In this document: positions 1-5,400 of the stretch, piece after piece
How the letters are laid out: the number at the start of each line of letters is the position of its first letter
Numbering within the stretch: position 1 is the first letter of the stretch
Assembly (NCBI GenBank): GCA_007118235.1
Contig: SKRY01000310.1
Location: forward strand, 1 to 5,400
From: Candidatus Hydrogenedentota bacterium
GTDB taxonomy: Bacteria > Hydrogenedentota > Hydrogenedentia > Hydrogenedentales > SLHB01
Direction of reading: 5' to 3'
DNA: 5,400 bases
The notes under the pieces: generated by a model
Databases searched by the model: none
Told to the model about the DNA's origin: nothing
Seen by the model: only the letters and a program-made list of their open reading frames with translations
Program-made: the position numbers and the translations under genes

Positions 1-668
1 GCCCCACCGGCCATGGTAAGACAACCACGCAGGCCTCCCTCATCGACGTGATCAATCACAAGCGCGAAGGCCACGTTATCACCGTTGAAGATCCCATCGA
101 ATTCATCCACTACCACCGGCGAAGCATCGTGGACCAGCGCGAGGTCGGCGGCGACACGCTGGGGTTCGCCCAGGCCCTGAAATTCGTGCTGCGCCAGGAC
201 CCCGATGTCATCCTTATCGGAGAAATGCGTGATCTCGAAACCATTCAGGCCGCCTTGCGCGCCGCCGAGACGGGCCATCTTGTCCTGGCGACCCTGCACA
301 CCAACGACGCCATCCAAACCGTGGACCGCATCATTGACGTATTCCCTGGCGAACAACAGCAGCAAATCCGGTTTGTGCTCAGCATGACCCTGCTCGCCGT
401 CGTCTCCCAGCGCCTTCTGCGCAAGGCCGGGGGCGAAGGCCGCGTGTTGGCCTGCGAAGTCTTGCGCAACAACACCGCCGTGGCCAATCACATCCGCGAA
501 GGCAAGACCCACCAAGTCCACAGCATCCTCGAAACCCACGGCAAGGAAGGCATGACCACCCTGGACCGCTCTATCAAAGAACTTTACACCAGCGGCCTGG
601 TAGACTACGAGGAAGCCGCCGCCCACGTCCGTAACGTTCAAACGCTCATGGACGTGAGCCCGGGATAA
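1..668 (+). CDS. pilT: Type IV pilus retraction ATPase PilT, 3' part (5' end outside window)
   Basis: PilT is the cytoplasmic hexameric ATPase that depolymerises type IV pili, powering twitching and DNA uptake. The open frame is already running at the left edge (first full codon at 3) and gives 221 residues. PilT proteins are usually about 340-370 residues, so the N-terminal PAS-like domain is missing. The Walker A motif PTGHGKTT begins at base 3. The Asp box VEDPIEF follows near 84-104. The secretion-ATPase signature LRQDPDVILIGEMRD (189-233) contains Walker B and the catalytic Glu, and the His box HLVLATLHT lies near 276-302. The C-terminal AVANHIREGK, around 477-506, matches the AIRNLIRE-type motif that marks PilT and separates it from the assembly ATPase PilB and the secretion ATPase GspE. 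The His in Walker A, where Ser is usual, is a small oddity that leaves the motif intact. A PilU-like paralogue remains possible. The gene ends in TAA at 666-668 with no close downstream partner. Confidence 0.93.
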   Translation, partial: PTGHGKTTTQASLIDVINHKREGHVITVEDPIEFIHYHRRSIVDQREVGGDTLGFAQALKFVLRQDPDVILIGEMRDLETIQAALRAAETGHLVLATLHTNDAIQTVDRIIDVFPGEQQQQIRFVLSMTLLAVVSQRLLRKAGGEGRVLACEVLRNNTAVANHIREGKTHQVHSILETHGKEGMTTLDRSIKELYTSGLVDYEEAAAHVRNVQTLMDVSPG

Positions 669-671
669 CCC

Positions 672-700
672 GGCTTATGGCCCGGCGCAGGGTATGAGCC
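672..700 (+). terminator. Hairpin just after pilT, possible terminator or 3'-end stabiliser
   Basis: Bases 672-678 (GGCTTAT) pair with 694-700 (ATGAGCC), seven pairs including one G-U. After a one-base bulge (679), 680-683 (GCCC) pair with 690-693 (GGGT), leaving a six-base loop. This makes about eleven pairs beginning three bases after the stop codon. No T-run follows, so it is not a canonical intrinsic terminator. It may stabilise the pilT mRNA end or pause polymerase. A competing hairpin, 657-664 with 669-675, places the stop codon in its loop and shares bases with this one. Confidence 0.35.
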
Positions 701-849
701 ATAGCGCTATTCCGTACATAGCACACTGTACCCACTAAACTCTTTCGCAACTTCCGCTCACCTGCTTCCTGCCGAGGCGGTAGGCCTGGCCCTTCCATTC
801 GACGCCCCAGCGCGGCCGCCAAAATCCTCCCCAATTCGGGGACCGCGCA
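701..849. other. Gene-free spacer between pilT and the leader promoter
   Basis: No frame here has a credible start with a ribosome binding site or recognisable protein content. The spacer contains a perfect 10-base palindrome ATAGCGCTAT (701-710) and an inverted repeat GTACA-N8-TGTAC (714-718 and 727-731). It also has a hairpin at 768-784 (CCTGCC with GGTAGG, one G-U pair, five-base loop) and one at 828-842 (TCCCC with GGGGA, loop AATTC). The last ends eight bases before the -35 box of the downstream promoter. None has a T-tract. Any could be a protein site or a transcript-end structure, but the sequence alone does not decide. Confidence 0.5.
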
Positions 850-878
850 TTGACTTACCCCGCCTGAGTTCTTATACT
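850..878 (+). promoter_or_regulatory. Consensus-like sigma-70 promoter for the ncRNA/rny leader
   Basis: The -35 box TTGACT (850-855) and -10 box TATACT (873-878) are separated by exactly 17 bases. Each matches the housekeeping consensus at five of six positions. Predicted transcription start is about 884-886. This is the only promoter of this quality I found in the intergenic regions, and it lies about 260 bases before the rny start. That distance means it serves a non-coding RNA, a long rny leader, or both. Confidence 0.82.
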
Positions 879-901
879 GAACAGTGGAGCATTCAGAATC
901 A

Positions 902-1101
902 GTTTACCTGGCCACGTTTGCGGCCAGCATAAGCAGGATGGATAGCGCCATGTTTAGCCTTTGCCACTTTGGTGGTTTTCAAATATCTTTGGTTTTCGCC
1001 TTGTCCCTGGTCTCCTTTCTTTCGGGGAAGAGGGAGTGGATATGCGCCGTTGAGGTGAACAGGCTCGTGCGTCCGTTATGCCGCAAACCGTTGGCCAGAA
1101 C
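902..1101 (+). ncRNA. Structured non-coding RNA, candidate 6S RNA (ssrS-like) or rny leader
   Basis: 6S RNA binds the housekeeping RNA polymerase holoenzyme and mimics an open promoter. Seen here: the segment starts shortly after a strong promoter and its ends pair at long range. Bases 908-914 pair with 1092-1098, 915-916 with 1088/1090, and 917-923 with 1081-1087, giving 16 pairs with two single-base bulges. The rod continues with 928-932/1076-1080 and 936-940/1070-1074 (one G-U). Beyond that is a loop region containing a possible short helix, 945-951 with 1042-1047 (C949 bulged), and an apical hairpin at 1012-1036. The span of about 190-200 nt, a long interrupted closing stem, a central loop and one apical arm match 6S architecture. 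As I recall, 6S genes lie beside zapA and rny in some deltaproteobacteria. No primary-sequence signature proves the identity, and no terminator follows, so the RNA may be processed from the rny transcript. Ends are approximate. A cis-acting rny leader is the main alternative. Confidence 0.55.
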
Positions 1102-1114
1102 AGGCAATACAATA

Positions 1115-1127
1115 CCCCATGCTGGGG
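1115..1127 (+). promoter_or_regulatory. Small GC hairpin immediately before the rny ribosome binding site
   Basis: CCCCA (1115-1119) and TGGGG (1123-1127) are perfect complements around a three-base loop. The hairpin ends two bases before the GGAGG at 1130-1134 and buries the upstream in-frame ATG at 1119. It has no following T-run, so it is not an intrinsic terminator. It could mark the processed 3' end of the upstream RNA or modulate ribosome access to rny. Confidence 0.4.
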
Positions 1128-1129
1128 AT

Positions 1130-1134
1130 GGAGG
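1130..1134 (+). promoter_or_regulatory. Shine-Dalgarno GGAGG that decides the rny start
   Basis: This is the only strong ribosome binding site near the rny N-terminus. It lies 8 bases before the GTG at 1143 and 14 before the ATG at 1149, and it is downstream of the ATGs at 1119 and 1128. It therefore favours a start at 1143, or less well 1149, over the longest reading. Confidence 0.65.
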
Positions 1135-1142
1135 AAAGCTAC

Positions 1143-2708
1143 GTGCCTATGGGTCCGCAGGATATCTTGTGGATCGGAGTGGGCATCGTTCTGGGCCTGG
1201 TTGTCACGATCGTGGGCGCCCGCATCGTGGCCAACGGACTGTTGGGCAAAGCCCGGCGGGAAGCCGCGCAGCAGATTTCGGATGCAGAACGAGAAGCCGC
1301 TTCGATCATCAAGGAAGCCAATACAAATCTGAAGGAAAAGGAACTCGAGCTTCGCTCCAAAATGGAGGAGGAAGCCCGGCAAGAACGTAAGGAGATTGCG
1401 AACCTCGAAAAGCGGATTATCACCAAGGAAGAGGCCCTGGACAATCGCGCCGACGCCTTGGAGAAGAAGGCGGGAGACCTCAACCAGCGCGAGAAGGACA
1501 TGGCCAACCGCGAGGCCGCCTTGCATGAGGAGCGGGACAAGGTAACCGCCTTGATTGAGCAGCAAACCCAGAAGCTGGAGGAACTCTCGGGCTACAGCGC
1601 CGATGAGGCGCGCAAGGAGCTGTTCAACCAGCTCGAGGCCGAGGTGAAGCGGGACTGCGCCATCCGGCTCAAGCGTATCGAGGACGAAATGACCGACACG
1701 GCGCACAAGAAGGCGCAATGGGTCATCGCACAGGCCATCCAGCGGTGCGGGGCTGACCATGTGGCGGAAACCGCCATCGCCGTGGTCAGCCTGCCCAACG
1801 ATGAAATGAAGGGCCGCATCATCGGCCGCGAGGGACGCAACATCCGCTCGCTCGAAAATACGACGGGCATCAACATCATCATCGACGACACTCCCGACGC
1901 CGTCATCCTGTCGGGCTTCGATCCGGTGCGGCGCGAAGTGGCCCGGATCACCCTGGAACGCTTGCTCGCCGATGGCCGCATCCATCCCGCCCGGATCGAG
2001 GAGATGGTGCAGAAGGTCGAGCAAGAGGTCAACCAGACCATTAAGCAACTCGGGGAGGATGCATGCCTGGACGTGGATGTCCACGGGTATCACCCCGAAC
2101 TCATCAAGCTGTTGGGCCGGTTGAATTACCGGACCTCCTACGGTCAAAACGTCTTGAAACACTCCAAGGAGGTTTGCCGTCTGGCCGGAATCATGGCCGC
2201 CGAGTTGGGCGTCGATGTCGCTCAGGCCAAGCGCGCCGCCTTCATCCATGACATCGGGAAAGCCGTCACCCCCGAAGTGGAAGGCTCGCACGCCTTGATT
2301 GGGCGGGATATGGCGAAAAAATTTGGCGAATCCGAGCTGATCGCCAACGCCGTGGGCGCCCACCACAACGAAATCCCACAGGATTCCGTGATCGCGGTGC
2401 TGGTGCAAGCCGCCGACGCGCTTTCCGCCGCCCGGCCGGGCGCCCGCCGCGAGACGGTCGAGACCTACATCAAACGGCTCGAGCAATTGGAGCACATCGC
2501 CGACGGATTCCCCGGCGTGGAGAACGCTTTCGCCCTGCAAGCGGGCCGGGAGATTCGAGTGGTGGTCGAGCCTGAAAAGATAAGCGACGCCGAAGCCTAT
2601 CAACTCGCCCGGGAGGTGGCCCGCAAAGTGGAAGAGGACATGACCTATCCCGGCCAGATCAAGGTGACGGTGATCCGCGAAACACGGGCCGTGGAAACGG
2701 CCAAATAG
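1143..2708 (+). CDS. rny: Ribonuclease Y, membrane-anchored endoribonuclease
   Basis: RNase Y starts mRNA decay by endonucleolytic cleavage at the inner face of the membrane. Counting from GTG 1143 (521 residues), a hydrophobic helix at about 8-28 anchors the protein. A long Glu/Lys/Arg-rich coiled coil covers about 35-195. A KH RNA-binding domain follows with IIGREGRN, its GREG loop at 228-231 (bases 1824-1835). Next comes an HD domain with metal-ligand candidates His340, His369-Asp370 (FIHDIGKA), His407-His408 and Asp425, and then a conserved C-terminal domain. All catalytic features are intact. I chose GTG 1143 because GGAGG lies 8 bases upstream and because the length and HD position match the roughly 520-residue family. 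ATG 1149 is close behind. ATG 1119, the longest reading, has no Shine-Dalgarno and lies inside a hairpin. The gene is followed 13 bases later by ymdB, a pairing conserved in many bacteria, and is probably transcribed from the promoter at 850-878 through the structured leader. Confidence 0.96.
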   Translation: MPMGPQDILWIGVGIVLGLVVTIVGARIVANGLLGKARREAAQQISDAEREAASIIKEANTNLKEKELELRSKMEEEARQERKEIANLEKRIITKEEALDNRADALEKKAGDLNQREKDMANREAALHEERDKVTALIEQQTQKLEELSGYSADEARKELFNQLEAEVKRDCAIRLKRIEDEMTDTAHKKAQWVIAQAIQRCGADHVAETAIAVVSLPNDEMKGRIIGREGRNIRSLENTTGINIIIDDTPDAVILSGFDPVRREVARITLERLLADGRIHPARIEEMVQKVEQEVNQTIKQLGEDACLDVDVHGYHPELIKLLGRLNYRTSYGQNVLKHSKEVCRLAGIMAAELGVDVAQAKRAAFIHDIGKAVTPEVEGSHALIGRDMAKKFGESELIANAVGAHHNEIPQDSVIAVLVQAADALSAARPGARRETVETYIKRLEQLEHIADGFPGVENAFALQAGREIRVVVEPEKISDAEAYQLAREVARKVEEDMTYPGQIKVTVIRETRAVETAK

Positions 2709-2721
2709 CCGTGGCCGCTTG

Positions 2722-3504
2722 ATGAACATCCTATTCGTGGGCGACATTGTAGGTAAACCGGGCCGGCAGGCGCTCAAGCAGTGGCTGCCGGTCCTGCGGG
2801 AAGAGCACGCCCTTGACGCTGTCGTGGTGAACGGGGAGAATGCCGCGGGGGGGCTCGGAATAACGCCGAAGCTGCTTGATGAGATCCTCGCCCCGGGTGT
2901 GGACGCCGTAACCTTGGGCAACCATACGTGGCGCAAGAAGGAATTTGTTGCGGGCATCGACAGCTACTCCAAGGTCGCCCGGCCGGCCAACTACCCCGAT
3001 GGCGTTCCTGGCAAGGGCAGCGTGCTTATTTCCACCAACACCGGCCATTCGCTGGCGGTGCTGAACCTGATCGGACGTGTCTACATGGACCCCGTGGACT
3101 GCCCATTTGTCCGGGGCCGCGCGGAAGTGGAGCGTCTCCGGGAGAAGACGCCGCTCGTGCTGGTCGATTTCCATGCCGAGGCCACCGCCGAGAAGGTGGC
3201 CATGGGCTGGCATTTGGACGGGCAATGCACCGCCGTGGTGGGCACGCACACTCACATCCCCACGGCCGACGAACGGGTTTTGCCCGGGGGGACCGCCTAC
3301 ATCACGGACGTGGGAATGACCGGCCCCATGGACAGCGTCATCGGCATGGAGCGCGAACGGGTGCTTCACCGTTTCCTGACGGGGATGCCTGTCGAATTTC
3401 GCGTCGCGAATGAACGGCCCGTGCTGTGCGGCGTGGTGATCAAGGCGGATCCCGAAAGCGGCATGGCCACGAGCATCGAACGGGTGATGTGCGGCGCCGA
3501 GTAG
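2722..3504 (+). CDS. ymdB: YmdB-family metallophosphoesterase (TIGR00282 type)
   Basis: YmdB proteins are dimetal calcineurin-like phosphodiesterases. The Bacillus subtilis member hydrolyses cyclic nucleotides and controls biofilm and motility programmes, and is encoded beside rny as here. The 260-residue product matches the usual length of about 260-265. The metal-site residues are all present: Asp8 (VGDIVGKPGR), Glu39-Asn40 (NGENAAGG), Asn67-His68 (LGNHTW), His151 (DFHAE), and His176 and His178 (GTHTHIPTADE). There is no signal peptide or membrane segment, so it is cytosolic. I start at ATG 2722, giving MNILFVGD. A TTG one codon earlier is in frame but less likely. No clear Shine-Dalgarno is visible, and with rny ending only 13 bases upstream, translation is probably coupled. 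The frame has no disruption. Family assignment is firm. The physiological substrate in this organism is inferred from relatives. Confidence 0.95.
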   Translation: MNILFVGDIVGKPGRQALKQWLPVLREEHALDAVVVNGENAAGGLGITPKLLDEILAPGVDAVTLGNHTWRKKEFVAGIDSYSKVARPANYPDGVPGKGSVLISTNTGHSLAVLNLIGRVYMDPVDCPFVRGRAEVERLREKTPLVLVDFHAEATAEKVAMGWHLDGQCTAVVGTHTHIPTADERVLPGGTAYITDVGMTGPMDSVIGMERERVLHRFLTGMPVEFRVANERPVLCGVVIKADPESGMATSIERVMCGAE

Positions 3505-3516
3505 CTCACTGGAGCT
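3503..3516 (+). repeat. Small inverted repeat across the ymdB stop
   Basis: AGCTC (3503-3507) and GAGCT (3512-3516) form a five-pair stem with a four-base loop that starts inside the TAG stop codon. A U-G pair (3502 with 3517) can extend it. No T-run follows, so I do not call a terminator, and transcription probably reads on into smc. Confidence 0.35.
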
Positions 3517-3552
3517 GACCGGCGCGCAATTCGAGGTGACCCAAGGACAACC

Positions 3553-3568
3553 AACGGAGCTTCCGGTT
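3553..3568 (+). promoter_or_regulatory. Hairpin overlapping the smc ribosome binding site
   Basis: The best Shine-Dalgarno candidate for smc is GGAG at 3556-3559, 13 bases before the ATG, which is rather far. Bases 3553-3555 (AAC) pair with 3566-3568 (GTT), and 3556-3558 (GGA) pair with 3562-3564 (TCC), with 3565 bulged and a three-base loop. Folding would hide the Shine-Dalgarno, or alternatively bring it effectively closer to the start. The stem is short and its importance is uncertain. Confidence 0.3.
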
Positions 3569-3572
3569 ATTC

Positions 3573-5400
3573 ATGTATTTCAAGCGGCTTGAGTTGACGG
3601 GCTTTAAGTCCTTCGCCGAACGCACCGCGGTTGAGTTGGAACCCGGCGTCACCGCCATCGTCGGCCCCAACGGCTGCGGCAAGAGCAACATTCTGGACGC
3701 GCTCCGCTGGGCCTTGGGGGAACAAAGCGCCAAGGAACTGCGCGGCGGCAACATGCACGACGTCATCTTCAACGGCAGCGAAACCCGCAGCCCCATGGGC
3801 ATGTCCGAGGTCTCCGCCGTATTCGACAACGCCGACGGCCAGCTTCCCGTGGATTTCGCCGAGGTGGAGATTACCCGCCGCGTATACCGCTCCGGCGAAA
3901 GCGAATACCTGATCAACAGAGCCCCCTGCCGCCTCAAGGACATCCAGGAAATGCTGATGGACACCGGCATCAGCACCCAGGCCTACTCCATGGTGGGCCA
4001 GGGCAAGATGGACATGATCATCAGCTCGAAACCGGAAGATCGGCGGGCCTTGTTCGAGGAAGCGGCCGGCGTCATTAAGTACAAGAACCGCAAACGCGTG
4101 GCCATGCGCAAAATGGATTCGGCCGAGCAAAACCTCCTGCGGTTGCATGACATCATCGCCGAGGTCCAACGGCAGATGCGCAGCCTCAAGCGGCAAGTCA
4201 ACGCGGCCATCCGCTACAAAGAGTTGAGCACGCAACTTCGCGATCTCGAAATCCGCGCGGCGTGGCTCCGGTTTCAACAGCTTACGGCGGGCATCCGCCA
4301 AATGCAGGCCGATTACGCCGTGGCCAGCGATGTGCAACAACGCATCGGGGCGGAGATCGACAAACTGGAACGGGAACACGAAGCCCTCGGCTTGAAGCGC
4401 CTCGAATCGGACCGGGCGGTCTCGGCCCGGCGCGACGAGGTGCAAGGCGTCGATTCCGAAATCGAGAAACTCGAGCGCGAGATCGCCCTGCAACGCCAAC
4501 AACTCGACTTCTCCGGCGAACAGATCAACCAAGCCCACACCGAACGCGAAAACCTGCTCACCCGCTCGTCGAACGCCCTCGCCGAGGCGGAAGCCGCCGA
4601 AGCCCGGGCGGAAAGCGCGGCGCATGAGGTGGAACAGGCCGCGGCCGAGGTGGAAGCCAAACAGACCGAGTACGCCCGCATCGAGGAGCAGGTCCAGGAA
4701 GCGGAGCAGCAGTACGAGGCCATGCGGGCGGATGCCGTCGCCAGCATGAACGACCGCAACCGCGTCCAGACCGAGGCCGAAACCCTACGCACGAACCTGG
4801 ACCACGTCGATAACCAGGTCGCCGCCATCGACGAGCAGCGGCGCAATGAGGACGCCCGCCGCGAGGATCTCGTGCGGCAGATGCAACAGGCGCAGAACCG
4901 TCACCACGAGCAGCAGGAGGCCCTCTCCCGCTTGGAGGCGGACCGCGAGCAGCTCACGGCGGAGCAAGAAGCCGCGGCGGCGGAACTTCGCAAAGTGGAT
5001 GAGAACTGGCAAAATCTTCGCGAAAAGAAGAGCAGCCAAGAAGCGCGCCTCAATTCCTTGCGGGAATTGCGCGATAGTTACGAAGGCTTCGCCGCGGGCG
5101 TGCGCGCCGTCATGCAGGCTCATGGCAAGGGGCGGGGCGGTCTGGACGGCGTCATAGGCCCCGTGGGCGACCTCCTCTCCACGCAGAAGAAATTCGAACA
5201 GGCCGTTGAGGCGGCCCTCGGCGGAAGCATCAACAACGTCGTGGTCGACAACGCGGATTCGGCCAAGGCCGCCGTGAACTACCTCAAGAACAACCGCGCG
5301 GGCCGCGTCACCTTCCTGCCGCTCGACATCATCCGGGGCGGCATCCGCGATGAAAGCCGGGCGCTCGAGGGCCAGAAAGGCGTTATTGGCCTCGCGATCA
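3573..5400 (+). CDS. smc: Chromosome segregation protein Smc, N-terminal half (3' end outside window)
   Basis: Smc dimerises and, with ScpA and ScpB, forms the bacterial condensin that extrudes and aligns chromosome arms. The visible 609 residues include the N-terminal half of the ATPase head (about 1-165). It opens with MYFKRLELTGFKSF, then Walker A GPNGCGKS at 31-38 (Lys37), the R-loop Arg57 (KELRGGN), and the Q-loop around Gln143 (MVGQGKMD). LFEEAAGVIKYKNRK leads into a coiled coil, about 168-505, rich in Glu, Gln, Arg and Ala. The hinge begins near 506 (YEGFAAGVRAVM) and continues with LDGVIGPVGDLLS and GRVTFLPLDIIRG. No stop occurs up to the window edge. A full protein should be near 1,150-1,200 residues, so the rest of the hinge, the return coil, and the signature motif and Walker B head half are missing. 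The gene starts 68 bases after ymdB without a recognisable promoter, so it probably shares the upstream transcript. The start is set by the canonical family N-terminus. Confidence 0.96.
   Translation, partial: MYFKRLELTGFKSFAERTAVELEPGVTAIVGPNGCGKSNILDALRWALGEQSAKELRGGNMHDVIFNGSETRSPMGMSEVSAVFDNADGQLPVDFAEVEITRRVYRSGESEYLINRAPCRLKDIQEMLMDTGISTQAYSMVGQGKMDMIISSKPEDRRALFEEAAGVIKYKNRKRVAMRKMDSAEQNLLRLHDIIAEVQRQMRSLKRQVNAAIRYKELSTQLRDLEIRAAWLRFQQLTAGIRQMQADYAVASDVQQRIGAEIDKLEREHEALGLKRLESDRAVSARRDEVQGVDSEIEKLEREIALQRQQLDFSGEQINQAHTERENLLTRSSNALAEAEAAEARAESAAHEVEQAAAEVEAKQTEYARIEEQVQEAEQQYEAMRADAVASMNDRNRVQTEAETLRTNLDHVDNQVAAIDEQRRNEDARREDLVRQMQQAQNRHHEQQEALSRLEADREQLTAEQEAAAAELRKVDENWQNLREKKSSQEARLNSLRELRDSYEGFAAGVRAVMQAHGKGRGGLDGVIGPVGDLLSTQKKFEQAVEAALGGSINNVVVDNADSAKAAVNYLKNNRAGRVTFLPLDIIRGGIRDESRALEGQKGVIGLAI

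Noticed and set aside
646..834. Minus-strand small open frame of 62 codons in the pilT-rny gap
   Set aside because: No ribosome binding site, no recognisable content, and it runs back into the pilT end and the hairpins there.
964..980. CCAC-TTTG-GTGG followed by TTTTC as an intrinsic terminator inside the leader
   Set aside because: The stem is only four pairs and the T-run is four bases long. It is too weak, and it lies within the candidate structured RNA.
884..1390. Plus-strand open frame of 168 codons beginning GTG at 884, with a hydrophobic stretch
   Set aside because: Its start coincides with the predicted transcription start so there is no room for a ribosome binding site. It runs out of frame about 250 bases into rny, and its first part is better explained by the paired RNA.
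954..2957. Very long open frame on the minus strand (667 codons) opposite rny and the start of ymdB
   Set aside because: It lies antisense to rny with intact catalytic motifs, has low-complexity His/Gly/Leu/Asp-rich translation, no recognisable domain and no ribosome binding site. Long antisense frames are expected opposite GC-rich genes.
2928..3413. Plus-strand open frame of 161 codons inside ymdB
   Set aside because: It is an out-of-frame shadow of ymdB, whose own frame carries every expected metal-binding residue.
3567..4625. Minus-strand open frame of 352 codons opposite smc
   Set aside because: It is fully antisense to the Smc head and coil and its composition simply mirrors GC-rich codons. 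No family resemblance was seen.
1..5400. A novel defence, mobile or biosynthetic system
   Set aside because: All four protein genes belong to well-known housekeeping families, and no transposase, integrase, repeat array, toxin-antitoxin pair or anomalous composition was seen. The only under-described element is the structured RNA before rny.

Overview
The window is a GC-rich stretch of housekeeping genes. Every convincing gene reads left to right. In order it holds the 3' part of a type IV pilus retraction ATPase gene (pilT, 5' end outside the window), a gap of about 470 bases, then rny (ribonuclease Y), ymdB (calcineurin-like phosphodiesterase) and the 5' half of smc (chromosome-organising ATPase, cut by the right edge). 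RNase Y and a canonical Smc (rather than RNase E and MukB), together with type IV pilus retraction, exclude a typical enteric gammaproteobacterium. They would fit a diderm from the deltaproteobacterial lineages or one of the less studied GC-rich phyla. I cannot name the taxon from the sequence alone.

Bases 669-849, after pilT, contain no credible gene. They hold several short inverted repeats, including an imperfect hairpin of about 11 pairs right after the pilT stop, but no U-tract terminator. A textbook housekeeping promoter follows: TTGACT, a 17-base spacer, TATACT (850-878). It fires into a non-coding segment of about 230 bases before rny.

That segment is the most informative part of the window. 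Its two ends are reverse complements (908-923 with 1081-1098, 16 pairs with two single-base bulges). The pairing continues inward through 928-932/1076-1080 and 936-940/1070-1074 to a central loop and an apical hairpin near 1012-1036. A promoter-driven RNA of about 190-200 nt with this one-long-rod architecture looks like 6S RNA (ssrS). The alternative is a structured 5' leader of rny. The left arm can also fold on itself, which would make the RNA bistable.

rny and ymdB are 13 bases apart and are surely co-transcribed. smc follows after 68 bases with no visible promoter or terminator, so it is probably in the same transcript. The products act in RNA decay at the membrane (RNase Y), a metallophosphoesterase linked to cyclic-nucleotide turnover and global regulation (YmdB), and chromosome segregation (Smc). 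No mobile element, CRISPR array, tRNA, rRNA or defence-type gene was seen.
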